From: Alphaproteobacteria bacterium HGW-Alphaproteobacteria-1
Lineage (GTDB): Bacteria > Pseudomonadota > Alphaproteobacteria > Rhodobacterales > Rhodobacteraceae
DNA: 41,460 nt
Reading direction: 5' to 3'
Assembly (NCBI GenBank): GCA_002842985.1
Contig: PHEQ01000025.1
Location: 1 to 41,460 of the forward strand
Shown in pieces: positions 27,564 to 37,681 of this stretch. Made by a program: the position numbers and the translations under genes. The notes under the pieces are model-generated. The model was not told the origin of the DNA and made no database searches. It was given only the letters and a program-made list of their open reading frames with translations. The first letter of the stretch is position 1. The number at the start of each line of letters is the position of its first letter.

Positions 27564-28151
27564 ATGGCACGGACCCAAGGCTCACATTCCGACATCACCG
27601 GACCGCGCGTGCGCGAGGCGGCGCTGCGTCTCTTCGCGCAAGAGGGCTATGCCGCCGTCTCCATGCGCCGGATCGCGGCCGAGGTAGGGGTGCAGGCGGG
27701 CGCGCTCTACAATTACACGCCGGACAAGCAGACGCTGCTCTTCGATCTCATGCGCGCGCACATGGAGGACCTGCTCGCGGCCTGGGATGACCTGCCCCCC
27801 GAGGGCTGCGCGCGCGCCGCATTGGAAACATTCACCCGCTTCCACATCCGCTTCAACACCGGTCGCGCCGATGCGGTCTTTGTCTCGTACATGGAATTGC
27901 GCAATCTTGAGCCAGCCAATTTCGCGGTGATCGAGGGGTTGCGCCGCGACTACGAGACCCGGCTGGAGATGATCCTGCGGCGGGGTGTGGCCGAGGGCAC
28001 CTTTGCCGTAACCGAGCCGCGCATCGCTGCAATGGCGCTCATTGCCATGTTGACAGGTGTCAACACCTGGTTTCGCGCGCGCGGGCGGCTCAGCCTCGCC
28101 GAGGTCGAGGCGCTTTATTGGGACATGGTGCGCAAGGCGGTGGCGGTGTGA
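27564..28151 (+). CDS. TetR-family transcriptional regulator
   Basis: A 195-residue repressor. The N-terminal helix-turn-helix is at residues 27-60 (YAAVSMRRIAAEVGVQAGALYNYTPDKQTLLFDLM), followed by a helical ligand-binding domain of the FadR/AcrR-like TetR_C class. It starts 6 bases after the -10-like element of its own promoter/operator, so the messenger is nearly leaderless or starts close to the ATG. No obvious target operon is adjacent; the divergent neighbour is the small lipoprotein gene. Confidence 0.9.
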   Translation: MARTQGSHSDITGPRVREAALRLFAQEGYAAVSMRRIAAEVGVQAGALYNYTPDKQTLLFDLMRAHMEDLLAAWDDLPPEGCARAALETFTRFHIRFNTGRADAVFVSYMELRNLEPANFAVIEGLRRDYETRLEMILRRGVAEGTFAVTEPRIAAMALIAMLTGVNTWFRARGRLSLAEVEALYWDMVRKAVAV

Positions 28152-28160
28152 GCCCCACCG

Positions 28161-31040
28161 CTATTGCGGCTCGGGCACCAGCACCTCGCGCTTGCCCACG
28201 TGGTTGGCGGAACTGACGACGCCCTCATCCTCCATCTGCTCCACCAGACGCGCGGCCTTGTTGTAGCCGATGGCCAGCTTGCGCTGGATATAGGAGGTCG
28301 AGCATTTGCGGTCCTTCGCCACGATCGCCACCGCCTGATCGTAGAGCGCGTCATCGCCCTCGGCCCCTCCGCCCGTGCCGAGGCCAAGCACCGCGTCGAT
28401 GCTTTCGGCGCGGTCGTCATCGGGGCCTTGCAGCACGGTGCCCACGTATTCCGGCGGGCCGAACGCCTTGAGATGGGTGACGACTTCCTCCACCTCCTCA
28501 TCCGACACGAAGGGCGCATGGCAGCGGGTGATCTTGCCGCCGCCGGCCATATAGAGCATGTCGCCCATACCCAGAAGCTGCTCGGCCCCCTGCTCGCCCA
28601 GAATGGTGCGGCTGTCGATCTTGGAGGTGACCTGAAAGCTGATACGCGTGGGAAAGTTGGCCTTGATCGTGCCGGTGATGACATCGACCGAGGGGCGCTG
28701 CGTGGCCATGATGAGGTGAATTCCGCTCGCCCGCGCCATCTGTGCCAGACGCTGGATACAGGCCTCGATCTCCTTGCCCGCGACCATCATCAGGTCGGCC
28801 ATCTCATCGACGATGACGACGATATAGGGCATTTTCTCGGGCGCGAATTCCTCGGTCTCGAACACAGGCTCGCCGGTCTCGTCGTCAAATCCGGTCTGCA
28901 CCGTGCGCGAGAACATCTCGCCCTTCTTCAGCGCCTCGGCAACGCGGCCGTTATAGCCGTCGATATTGCGCACGCCCATCTTGGACATCTTGCGATAGCG
29001 GTCCTCCATCTCGGCCACCACCCATTTGAGCGCCACGACCGCCTTCTTGGGGTCGGTCACAACGGGGCTGAGCAGATGGGGAATGCCGTCATAGACGCTC
29101 AGTTCCAGCATCTTGGGGTCGATCATGATCAATCGGCAATCCTCGGGGCTGAGCTTGTACAGCAGGCTCAAGATCATGGTGTTGATCGCTACCGACTTGC
29201 CCGATCCGGTGGTCCCGGCAATCAGAAGGTGGGGCATCTTGGCGAGGTTGGCGACCATCGGATCGCCGCCGATATCCTTGCCCAAGGCAAGCGGCAGCTT
29301 CTGAGTGCCGTCGCCATAGGCGCGGCTCGACAGGATCTCGCGGAAGCTGACCATCTCGCGGTTGTCATTGGGCAATTCGATCCCGATGACCGACCGCCCC
29401 GGCACCGTCGAGACGCGCGCCGAGAGCGCCGACATCGACCGCGCGATATCGTCCGAGAGACCGATCACCCGGCTCGCCTTGAGGCCCGGCGCCGGTTCCA
29501 GCTCATACATCGTCACCACGGGGCCGGGGCGGACACTGACGATCTCGCCCTTGACGCCATAATCGTCGAGCACGTTTTCCAGCATCCGCGCGTTTTCCTC
29601 CAGTGCCTCGTCGCTCAGGTGGTGGCGCGTGACGTTCGAAGGATCGGCCAGAAGCGAGAGCGGCGGCAATTCATACGCCACGACCTCGGGCGCGAAGGGC
29701 AGCGCGGGCTGCGCCTCGGCCATGGCGCGGGTCGAGGGGGCAATCGGTTTCGGCGGTGTGTGCTGGACCACCTTGCGGGTCTCGGGCACGGGGATGCGCG
29801 GGGCGGCGAAGACGGCAGGATCGGGCGCGAAATCATAGTCCGCGTCGAAATCCTCCTCGATCAGCGGCTCCTCGAAAATCTCGGGCGCGGGCGGCGCGGC
29901 AAGCGGCGCGTGCCGCGCAGTGAGCGGCGGCTCGGGCGGCAAGGGCGCGCGCGGCGTGGGCTTGAAGATCAGCGGATCGGGACCGCGCCCACGTCCCTTT
30001 GTCAGCGGGGCCACGCTCTCGACCTGAACGGCCGGGTTCTGCCGCACGCGGGTGCGGATCGCGTCTGTGATCCGCGCGCGGATACGGTCATCGGTGGGGG
30101 CCTCGGCATCATGCGCCTCGCGCTCTACCAGTTCGGGCGCGGGCATCGCCTCGGGCTTGCGCAGGAGCGACGGCATCCGCGCCAGCAGCCCGCCTTGCTT
30201 CTCGGCCACCTGGGCGGGCGCGGGCGTGGCGTCGGCGCGGCGCACGCGTGCCCCGGTCAGCATGGGCTCGGGCCGCGCTTCCGGCCGGTCCGTTGCCACA
30301 CGGACCGAAGGCGCCGCCGTCGCCGCCATTGCGCGCCGCTCGGCCAGCCGCGCTTGCACCCCCTGCCCCGCACGTGTCAGACCGCCCGCGCCCCGGCCAA
30401 GCCCCGCGCGCAACGTGGCATAGGTCATGACGACCCCGAGCAGCAGGAACCGCCCCGCCCGGCGCAACTCCGCGCCGCTGAAGCCAAGCACGAAGGCCCC
30501 GACCATCAGAACCAACGCCCCCAGCACCAGCGACGAGAGCCGCAGGCCAAGACCGGCCTCAAGTGGCAAAAGCCCCAGAAGCGCACCGAGGATGGTGTCG
30601 CCAAACAGACCTCCCAGCCCGAAACTGTGATGCGCCGCCCATTCCGCACCCGGAGAAAGCGTCGCCGCATAAATCGACAGAAGCGCCAGCCAGACCGGCG
30701 CGAAGATAAGCCGCCCGGTCGCCCGCTCCTCGCCGCGATGAAGCACCAGCCGCAGCCCCCACGCCCCCGGCACCAGCGCAAAGCCACAGGCCCCCCAACC
30801 GATGATCATGAACAGCGGCGCGGCGACACCGGCCCCGGCGGCCCCCAGCCAGTTCTGGACCGGCCCATCGGTCGCGGCCATCCAGCTTGGGTCGGTCGGG
30901 CTGTAGGACCAGACAACCGCCGCCACCACAAGCGCCAGCGCCAGAAGCGCCAGACCCAGCAATTCCTTGCCGCGCTTCTCGATCACCTCGGCGGTGGTGC
31001 TGTCGAAGAGCGGATCGCGCCCGCGTGTCTGATATGCCAT
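28161..31040 (-). CDS. ftsK: DNA translocase FtsK
   Basis: A 959-residue septal DNA pump that clears chromosome termini and activates XerCD. The N-terminal membrane domain has about four to five helices (residues 26-190). A Pro/Ala-rich linker (about 220-440) is followed by the alpha/beta motor with Walker A GTTGSGKS (609-616) and Walker [13 protein letters not shown]. The C-terminal gamma winged helix ([41 protein letters not shown]) reads KOPS sequences. The ATG at 31040 has AGGA close by and is preferred to a GTG at 31052. It is 18 bases after the aminotransferase stop. The stop is 9 bases from the convergent tetR stop. Confidence 0.97.
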   Translation of the reverse strand: MAYQTRGRDPLFDSTTAEVIEKRGKELLGLALLALALVVAAVVWSYSPTDPSWMAATDGPVQNWLGAAGAGVAAPLFMIIGWGACGFALVPGAWGLRLVLHRGEERATGRLIFAPVWLALLSIYAATLSPGAEWAAHHSFGLGGLFGDTILGALLGLLPLEAGLGLRLSSLVLGALVLMVGAFVLGFSGAELRRAGRFLLLGVVMTYATLRAGLGRGAGGLTRAGQGVQARLAERRAMAATAAPSVRVATDRPEARPEPMLTGARVRRADATPAPAQVAEKQGGLLARMPSLLRKPEAMPAPELVEREAHDAEAPTDDRIRARITDAIRTRVRQNPAVQVESVAPLTKGRGRGPDPLIFKPTPRAPLPPEPPLTARHAPLAAPPAPEIFEEPLIEEDFDADYDFAPDPAVFAAPRIPVPETRKVVQHTPPKPIAPSTRAMAEAQPALPFAPEVVAYELPPLSLLADPSNVTRHHLSDEALEENARMLENVLDDYGVKGEIVSVRPGPVVTMYELEPAPGLKASRVIGLSDDIARSMSALSARVSTVPGRSVIGIELPNDNREMVSFREILSSRAYGDGTQKLPLALGKDIGGDPMVANLAKMPHLLIAGTTGSGKSVAINTMILSLLYKLSPEDCRLIMIDPKMLELSVYDGIPHLLSPVVTDPKKAVVALKWVVAEMEDRYRKMSKMGVRNIDGYNGRVAEALKKGEMFSRTVQTGFDDETGEPVFETEEFAPEKMPYIVVIVDEMADLMMVAGKEIEACIQRLAQMARASGIHLIMATQRPSVDVITGTIKANFPTRISFQVTSKIDSRTILGEQGAEQLLGMGDMLYMAGGGKITRCHAPFVSDEEVEEVVTHLKAFGPPEYVGTVLQGPDDDRAESIDAVLGLGTGGGAEGDDALYDQAVAIVAKDRKCSTSYIQRKLAIGYNKAARLVEQMEDEGVVSSANHVGKREVLVPEPQ

Positions 31041-31058
31041 TTTCCTGCTCACCCTCGC

Positions 31059-32237
31059 TCAACCGTAAAGACAGTCGCGCAGGCGGATCAGCCCGTGCGC
31101 CATCTCGTCTTCGGGGGCCACCATCGCCACCCGGATATAGCCATGGCCGGGGTTCGCGCCCCCGGCATCCTGTCCCAGATAGGCCCCAGGCAAAACCCTT
31201 ACGCCGGTCTCCTGCCAGAGCCTGAGCGCCGCCGCCTCGCCATCCGCGACCGGCAGCCAGAGGAAAAACCCGGCCTCGGGACTGCGGTAACCGGGCAGGT
31301 TGCCCAGGATCTCGTCGGCGCGGGCGTATTTGCGTCCGTATAGGCGGCGGTTTTCCACCACATGCGCCTCATCCGCCCAAAGCCGCGCCGCTGCGTGCTG
31401 CAAGGGCATCGGCAGGGGGCTTCCTGCGTAATTGCGCAACTGTTTCATCTGCACGATGCTTTGCGGCCCCGCCACCACGAAACCCGAACGCAGCCCCGGC
31501 AGGTTCGACCGCTTCGACAGGCTGTGAAAGGCCACGATCCGCTCGGGGTCCGCTCCCATCTCGTGCGCCACCTGCAACACGCCCACGGGGGGCGCGTCGC
31601 GGTAGATCTCGGAATAGCATTCATCGGCGAAGATGCGGAAATCGTGCTTTTCCGCCAGCGCAATGAGCTCCGTCCAGTATTGCCGCGATGCCACCGCCCC
31701 TTGCGGGTTGGACGGCGAGCAGAGATACGCCACCGTGACCCGGTCGAGCACCTCCGCTGGAAGCGACGTGAAATCCGGCAGATAGCCCGTTTGCCGCGTG
31801 GCGTTGAGAAACACGGGTTCGGCCGCCACGCTGAGCGCCGCCACCATGTAGACCTGATAGAACGGGTTGGGCAGCAGCACCACAGGCCGCTTGCCACGCT
31901 TTTCTTCGGGGCAGAGCGCCATCATCGCGTTGTACAGCCCCTCGCGCGTGCCATTGAGGGCCATCACGCGGGTGCCGGGATCGAGCGTCACGCCGTAGCG
32001 GCGGCCCACCCAATCCGTTGTCGCCGACAGCAGCGCCGGCATTCCCTCATTGACCGGATATTGACCGAAGCCGCTGGCGTTTTCGGCAATGACATCGACG
32101 ATCCACTCGGGAAAGGCGTGTTTCGGCTCGCCGATGGTCATATGCACCACCTCGCCGCCCGGCGCATGTGCGTCGAGAAGCGCCCGCAAACGCGGAAAGG
32201 CATAGGCCGGTAGGTTCGAAAACCGCTCGGGGAACAT
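31059..32237 (-). CDS. Class I/II aminotransferase, DapC-like
   Basis: A 392-residue PLP-dependent aminotransferase. The PLP lysine is Lys242 in SLSKRSNLPGLRSGF, the SPSNPQG segment (174-180) contributes the phosphate/ring contacts, and Asp205 and Tyr208 follow in ADECYSEIY. The overall sequence (MTIGEPKHAFPEWI, NPFYQVY) is close to the N-succinyl-diaminopimelate aminotransferase DapC group, which would place it in lysine/peptidoglycan precursor synthesis; annotation as DapC is by resemblance. It is upstream of ftsK in the same orientation. Confidence 0.9.
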   Translation of the reverse strand: MFPERFSNLPAYAFPRLRALLDAHAPGGEVVHMTIGEPKHAFPEWIVDVIAENASGFGQYPVNEGMPALLSATTDWVGRRYGVTLDPGTRVMALNGTREGLYNAMMALCPEEKRGKRPVVLLPNPFYQVYMVAALSVAAEPVFLNATRQTGYLPDFTSLPAEVLDRVTVAYLCSPSNPQGAVASRQYWTELIALAEKHDFRIFADECYSEIYRDAPPVGVLQVAHEMGADPERIVAFHSLSKRSNLPGLRSGFVVAGPQSIVQMKQLRNYAGSPLPMPLQHAAARLWADEAHVVENRRLYGRKYARADEILGNLPGYRSPEAGFFLWLPVADGEAAALRLWQETGVRVLPGAYLGQDAGGANPGHGYIRVAMVAPEDEMAHGLIRLRDCLYG

Positions 32238-32387
32238 GGTATCTCTGCTTTACTGCCTCAGGGTCGGGGTCGTTGTCGCCCCGTTTGATTGGAATCTACC
32301 CCAAGCCCTGCCTTCAGGTCCAGCAAAACCAAGGCCTTGACGGCGCAATTGTGGCATTTTGGCGAAACCGGGCCTTGGCCGGGCTGT

Positions 32388-32415
32388 TTGCACGCACCCC
32401 GCGCGGCCCTATAGT
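32388..32415 (+). promoter_or_regulatory. Candidate promoter of the large exported protein
   Basis: TTGCAC (32388-32393), a 16-base spacer, then TATAGT (32410-32415), 35 bases before the ATG at 32451. A reasonable sigma-70-like match. Confidence 0.5.
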
Positions 32416-32450
32416 GCAACTCAGATGCCCCATTTGCCACAGGAAACACC

Positions 32451-35315
32451 ATGACGCCCGGATTTCGACAGGTGATCGACGCGCTTGTCCTCTTTGCTGG
32501 ACTTGCGCTGGCGCCCGGTGCTGCGCAGGCCGAAGCTGCGGCGCGCGCCGTGCATGTCTTCGGCAACAGCCTCTTTCACCACGTCACCGACAGCCCCGAG
32601 ACGGCGGTGCACTGGTGGCTGGCAGAGCTGGCCCGCGCGGGCGGCAAGGACTTCTCGATATCGGGGCAATGGGGCTTTCTGCGCGATTTCGCCCGCGACG
32701 GCGTGTCCGATCAATGGGCGCTCGACGGCGTGGTGCGCGCGCGCGGCCCGGTGGATGCGGTGATCCTGACGCCCACGAATTTCATCCAGTATCAGGCCCC
32801 CGACCGGCCCTTTGACGGCGACAATCCAGACCGCGCCACGCCGCTCGGCGCCACGCTGGCCGCCATCGACGCCGCGCGCGCGACATGGCCCGATGCCCCC
32901 ATCCTGATCTACGAGGGCTGGCCCGACATGAACGGATTTACCCGCCGTTTCCCACCGTCTGCGCGCAATCTGCGGCGCTGGCACGGCTTTGCGCTTTCGG
33001 ACTATCACGACTGGTATCGCGATTTCATCGCCTCCTTGCAGGCCGAACGCCCGGACGCGGACATCGCCCTCTTGCCCGTCTCCTCCGTGCTTTCCGGCTT
33101 GCAGACCGGCCTCCTGGAGGATGTGCCGGTCGAGGCGCTCTATTCCGACGATTCGCCCCATGGCACCGCCACGCAGTATTTTCTTGCCGCGCTTGTCACC
33201 TATACCGCCCTCTACCGGATCCCTGCGCCCGCTGACTTCGCCCTGCCCGAGACACTGCACCCGCTGGTGCGCGCGCGCTACGCGCAGATCACCGACGAGA
33301 TCGCGCAGGCGCTTGGCCTGCGCGACGAGGTGCGCGCACCGGTGCCCGACACGCGGCAGGCGGGGCTTGGGCTGATCAATCCAAGCCTCGGCATGGGGCT
33401 CAATGGGCTTTCGGACTGGTCAACGCAGCATCCGTTCATCGACGTGATGAAGACGGCCCGCCCCTGGATCGGCCATACCGCCTCTGAATGGGGGGCCTTC
33501 ACCACCGAGGCGCTGCGCGCGGGCGGCTATCTTGACGCGCATGGCTGGCCCTTGGCCCTGCCCGACGGGGCGCGTGCGCTGGAAGCCATGATTCTCACCG
33601 ATCAGCCGGAAGAGGCCGTGCATCTGCGCGGTCGCTACCTGCTGCGCTACGAGGGCGAGGGTGTGCTGCGCGTGACGGGCCGCGTCGACAACGTGCGCTA
33701 CAACTACGACACCCGCGAAATCCGCTTCAACACGGGCCCCGGTGAAGGGCCGGTGGTGCTGCAACTGACCCGCACCGATCGGGACAATCCGCTGCGCGAC
33801 ATCACTATCGTGCGCGAAGAGCATGAGACGCTCCATGCCGCAGGCGCGGTCTTCAACCCGCTCTGGCTGGCGCGCATCTCGGATCTGCGGCTCATCCGAT
33901 TCATGGACTGGCAGTTCACCAACGGCTCGGACCAGACCGTGTGGGAGGATCGCCCCGTGCCACAGGATGCCACCTGGGTCTGGCGCGGCGCGCCGGTGGA
34001 AATCATGGTGCGGCTTGCCAACCGGATCGGGGCCGACCCGTGGGTGAACATGCCCCACGCCGCCGACGACGCCTATATGAGGGCCTTTGCCGCCTATGTG
34101 CGCGACCATCTCGATCCCGGCCTCAAGGTGCATGTGGAATATTCCAACGAGGTTTGGAATTTCATCTTCCCGCAGGCGGTCTTTGCCCGCGACGCGGCGC
34201 TGGCGCTCTGGGAAACGGAGGATGACGGCGCCTGGATGCAGTTCGCAGGGCTGCGCGCGGCGCAGATGGCGGCGATCTGGCGCGAGGTCTTTGCCGACCA
34301 GCCCGAACGTCTTGTGGTGGTCGCGGGAACGCATACCGGCTGGCCGGGGCTGGAAGAACCGATGCTTCTGGCCCCGCTGGCCGTGCGCGGCGGCCAGATT
34401 GACGCGGCCCCGGTCACGATGTTCGACGCCTATGCCGTCACCGGCTATTTCGGGCATGAGCTGGGCGAGGAGGCGATGATCCCAAGGCTCGAGGGCTGGA
34501 TCGCCGCCAGCCGCGCCGTGGCCCGCGCGCGCGCCGCCGAGGCCGGGGGCGATGCGGCGGCCTATCTCGCCGCCCATGGCGACGATCTGGCCTTCGATCT
34601 CGCCGCCGAGGCGCTGCGGCAAGGCTCGCTTGGCGAATTGCTCCGCGACACCCTGCCCTATCACGCAGAGGTCGCGACGCGTCACGGGCTGCGGCTGGTG
34701 ATGTATGAGGGCGGCACGCATGTGGTGGGCCACGGTCCGACCGTCGACAATGACGAGATCACCCGCTTTTTCACGGCCTTCAACTACGCGCCGCAAATGG
34801 GTGTGCTCTACGAGGAATTGCTGAGCGGCTGGCACGCGGCGGGCGGCACGCTGTTCAATGCCTTTGTCGATGTGGCCAAGCCCTCGAAATGGGGAAGCTG
34901 GGGCGCGCTGCGCCATCTGGACGATACCACGCCGCGCTGGCAGGTGCTGATGCAGGCCAATGCCGAGGCCCCGTCATGGGACGATCCGCGCCCGCCAGGC
35001 ACCTTTTTGCACGGGGCCTATCTGCGCGCGGGCGACAGTGGCGAGAGGATCGAGGGCACGGCAAAATCCGACATCATGATCGGCGGGGCGGGCGATGATG
35101 TGTTCATCAGCCCTGGCGGCGATGACCTGATCCATGGCGGCGACGGGCGCGATCTGGTGATCCTGCCGGGCGCGCGCGCCGAATACGGCTTCGGGCGCGA
35201 GGGCGCGCGTGTGATCCTTCAAGGGCTGGCGGGCACCGTTACGCTGACCAATATCGAGGCCGTGGAATTTGCCGACACCCCCGGCGCGGCCATCCCGCTC
35301 CGAGACCTGATGTAA
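32451..35315 (+). CDS. Large exported SGNH-like / glycosidase-like / RTX protein
   Basis: A 954-residue protein after an AGGAAAC site. Residues 1-28 are a Sec signal peptide (GLALAPGAAQAEA). Residues about 33-285 look like an SGNH-hydrolase domain: FGNS with Ser40 as nucleophile candidate, GWPD, and a DSPH motif with Asp234 and His237 as the block V pair. Residues about 300-850 hold a TIM-barrel-like part with WVNMPHAADDAYM and VEYSNEVWNF (562-571, Glu567 candidate acid/base), as in cellulose-binding or clan-A-like proteins. The last 100 residues contain RTX-type calcium repeats (GGAGDDVFISPGGDDLIHGG). Having both a Sec signal and RTX repeats is unusual. Its job may be to act on extracellular polysaccharide esters. 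Its stop is 3 bases from the convergent murJ stop. Confidence 0.8.
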   Translation: MTPGFRQVIDALVLFAGLALAPGAAQAEAAARAVHVFGNSLFHHVTDSPETAVHWWLAELARAGGKDFSISGQWGFLRDFARDGVSDQWALDGVVRARGPVDAVILTPTNFIQYQAPDRPFDGDNPDRATPLGATLAAIDAARATWPDAPILIYEGWPDMNGFTRRFPPSARNLRRWHGFALSDYHDWYRDFIASLQAERPDADIALLPVSSVLSGLQTGLLEDVPVEALYSDDSPHGTATQYFLAALVTYTALYRIPAPADFALPETLHPLVRARYAQITDEIAQALGLRDEVRAPVPDTRQAGLGLINPSLGMGLNGLSDWSTQHPFIDVMKTARPWIGHTASEWGAFTTEALRAGGYLDAHGWPLALPDGARALEAMILTDQPEEAVHLRGRYLLRYEGEGVLRVTGRVDNVRYNYDTREIRFNTGPGEGPVVLQLTRTDRDNPLRDITIVREEHETLHAAGAVFNPLWLARISDLRLIRFMDWQFTNGSDQTVWEDRPVPQDATWVWRGAPVEIMVRLANRIGADPWVNMPHAADDAYMRAFAAYVRDHLDPGLKVHVEYSNEVWNFIFPQAVFARDAALALWETEDDGAWMQFAGLRAAQMAAIWREVFADQPERLVVVAGTHTGWPGLEEPMLLAPLAVRGGQIDAAPVTMFDAYAVTGYFGHELGEEAMIPRLEGWIAASRAVARARAAEAGGDAAAYLAAHGDDLAFDLAAEALRQGSLGELLRDTLPYHAEVATRHGLRLVMYEGGTHVVGHGPTVDNDEITRFFTAFNYAPQMGVLYEELLSGWHAAGGTLFNAFVDVAKPSKWGSWGALRHLDDTTPRWQVLMQANAEAPSWDDPRPPGTFLHGAYLRAGDSGERIEGTAKSDIMIGGAGDDVFISPGGDDLIHGGDGRDLVILPGARAEYGFGREGARVILQGLAGTVTLTNIEAVEFADTPGAAIPLRDLM

Positions 35316-35318
35316 CCC

Positions 35319-36857
35319 TCAGCGGCGCATCCGTCCGCGGATCTCGGCCATGCTGAACGCGCCCAGAACCTGCCCGACAATGCCATAGCTCGCCGCGCCC
35401 GCGCCAATGAGCGCCAAAAGCGCCAGCCACCGCCAGCCGCCCAGCGCCAGCAGCGGACCCAGCGCCAGCTCTCCCCCCCAGAGCACCACGCCCATCACGC
35501 CTGAGGCCAGCACGATCCGCCACAGCCGCCGGTGGAACTGCGCGTCAAAGCGCACCACCTCGCCATATCCGCGCGCACCAATGACCAGTTGCACCACCAT
35601 GAACCACGCCGCCACGGTCGTGGCCAGCGCCGCCGCGATCCAGCCCATCGACCCCGCCAGCCCGAAGGCCAGCACCGCGTTCACCACCATCGCCACCACC
35701 GCATAGCGGAACGGGCTTTTCGTGTCCTCGCGCGCGAAATAGACCGGTTGCAGGATCTTCTGCATGACAAAGGCCGGCAGGCCGAAGCTATATACCGCCA
35801 CAGCGAGTGCCGTCGCGGCCGTGTCATCCGCGCTGAAATTGCCCCGCTCAAACAGCACCGACACCAACGGCAGCGGAATGACCATCAGCGCCACCGCACA
35901 AGGCACCGTCAGCGCCAGCGCCACCTCGCCCGCGCGCGACAGCGCCATGCGCGCGCCTCTGTAGTCCCCGGTCTTGAGACGCCGCGACAGATCGGGCAAA
36001 AGCACGATCCCCACCGCGATGCCCACCACGCCCAGAGGCAATTGATAGAGCCGGTCGGCCGAATAGAGCCAGCTCACCGCCTTGTCGTAGTTCGAGGCCA
36101 CCACCTGGCCCACGACAAGGTTGACCTGCACCACGCCGCCCGCCAGCGCCGCAGGCACCGCGATGCGCACCAGGTGCCGCATCTCGGGCGTCCAGCGCGG
36201 GCGCACCAGCCCCAGCCCCAGCCCCGCCTTGCGGGCCGCAACCCACACCAGCACCAGTTGCGCCGCACCTGCCAGAGGCACGGACCAGATCAACGCCTCC
36301 ACCACCGGCCCGCCCCGCCACGCCGCCAGCGCCATCGCCGCCATCGTGATCGTGTTGAGCAGAACCGGTGCCGCCGCCGCCGCCGCGAACCGCCCCGCCG
36401 CGTTGAGCACGCCCGAAAAGAGCGCCACCAGCGAGATGAAGAAGATGTAGGGAAAGGCGATGCGCCCGTAATCGACCGTCAGGCCAAAGCGCGCGTCACC
36501 CGCGAACCCCTCCGCCGTCAGCCACACGAGCCCCGGCATGAACACCATGCCCAGTCCGGTGAGGATCAGAAGGACGAAGCCCAGCCCCGACAACGCCCGG
36601 CTGGCAAAGCCGATAGCGTCGCCCTCCCCTTCCAGCCGCTTGGCGAACATCGGCACGAAAGCGGCGTTGAACGCGCCCTCGGCAAAGAAGCGGCGGAACA
36701 TGTTGGGCAGCCGGAACGCCGCGACAAAGGCATCCATCAGCACGCCGGGGCCCACAAGGCTCGCCAGCATCACGTCACGCCCAAAGCCGAGGACGCGGCT
36801 CAGAAGCGTCCAGCCGCTGACGGTCAGGATGCCGGAAAGCAGGCGGGCGGATTTCAT
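35319..36857 (-). CDS. murJ: Lipid II flippase MurJ
   Basis: A 512-residue polytopic membrane protein of the MVF/MOP family with about 14 helices, which flips lipid II across the inner membrane for peptidoglycan synthesis. The signature NMFRRFFAEGAFNAAFVP near residues 52-69 and the charged cavity arginines are visible. I chose the ATG at 36857, with AAAGG ahead of it, over the one at 36872. No glnD or other common partner adjoins it. The upstream side is a gene-poor stretch. Confidence 0.96.
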   Translation of the reverse strand: MKSARLLSGILTVSGWTLLSRVLGFGRDVMLASLVGPGVLMDAFVAAFRLPNMFRRFFAEGAFNAAFVPMFAKRLEGEGDAIGFASRALSGLGFVLLILTGLGMVFMPGLVWLTAEGFAGDARFGLTVDYGRIAFPYIFFISLVALFSGVLNAAGRFAAAAAAPVLLNTITMAAMALAAWRGGPVVEALIWSVPLAGAAQLVLVWVAARKAGLGLGLVRPRWTPEMRHLVRIAVPAALAGGVVQVNLVVGQVVASNYDKAVSWLYSADRLYQLPLGVVGIAVGIVLLPDLSRRLKTGDYRGARMALSRAGEVALALTVPCAVALMVIPLPLVSVLFERGNFSADDTAATALAVAVYSFGLPAFVMQKILQPVYFAREDTKSPFRYAVVAMVVNAVLAFGLAGSMGWIAAALATTVAAWFMVVQLVIGARGYGEVVRFDAQFHRRLWRIVLASGVMGVVLWGGELALGPLLALGGWRWLALLALIGAGAASYGIVGQVLGAFSMAEIRGRMRR

Positions 36858-37681
36858 GATGGGCCTTTGCACTTGGATCAGGCCCCTTTAGCCCATCGCT
36901 CCTGACACGAAAAGAGGGGGCGCGCATGGGCAAGCCCCCCGAGCGGGCCGCCAGGGATCAGGTCGCCCTTGGGGCTGCGGTCATTTTGCGACGAACCGGC
37001 AAGACAGGCCTCGGCCAAGTTGTGTGCACGCGCGCCGGATCAATCATGGCCCCCTCCCTTTTTGCCCGTTGCGAGGGCGGGTTCTGCGCTTCGGCCGCGA
37101 TGAGCGGAGCGTATTTCACCGCCCCGCGGTTCAGGGTCGCACGACCCCTGTGCCCCCCACGCACGGCCAGGATTTCCTCGGGATCGCGGCAGGCGACGGT
37201 GTTCCGGACATGGAAATGCACCGCTTAGAGGATGACGTGCCTCGGATACTGGCTGCGCGTGGCTCTGATCGTCCGGTCCTGCGAGCGTCTGTTGCCCTGC
37301 CGCAGAGGGCATCGTGAAATCGTCGACCCGGCGAAAGCCAGACAATCAGTTTGCGACGCAACCGACGTTCGGAGAGCTTGCGCGCATGCTCTCCGACACG
37401 AAGGTCTATCCGGGCGCCGGTCATATCCCCCGTCCGAAAGCCGCGCGCGTCAGGTACGGCACATCGCGCGATACAGCGTTATAGCCGTTGTGTTCGTCCG
37501 GGGCCGGGGGCATATCGTCAGGATTTCCTCACGTTATGGTGGTTTTCGCGCTCAAAGCCACAAGAGGCAACCGGTTGAGCGTCCGAAACCGGGGGCGACG
37601 GGCGAACATGCAGCCGCAACGGGGGCGGGTGATGGCGGCAGGTGATTCGGACACCGTCCGCAGCCCGCCCGCCATGCCGGG
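36858..37681. other. 824-base stretch without a convincing gene
   Basis: Both strands contain several open frames of 60-140 codons, but none has a ribosome site, family resemblance or the strong codon-position bias of the flanking genes. The base composition is somewhat less GC-rich than around it and reads like decayed coding DNA. No tRNA, hairpin-terminator or transposase remnant was recognised. It marks the left border of the toxin-immunity island. Confidence 0.6.

Noticed and set aside
28164..31343. 1059-codon open frame antisense to ftsK
   Set aside because: His/Arg-rich composition typical of antisense translation; ftsK is unmistakable on the other strand.
37314..37484. GTG-started frame of 56 codons in the gene-poor stretch (FGELARMLSDTKVYPGAGH region)
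   Set aside because: Composition is protein-like, but there is no ribosome site and no recognisable relative; it could be a remnant.
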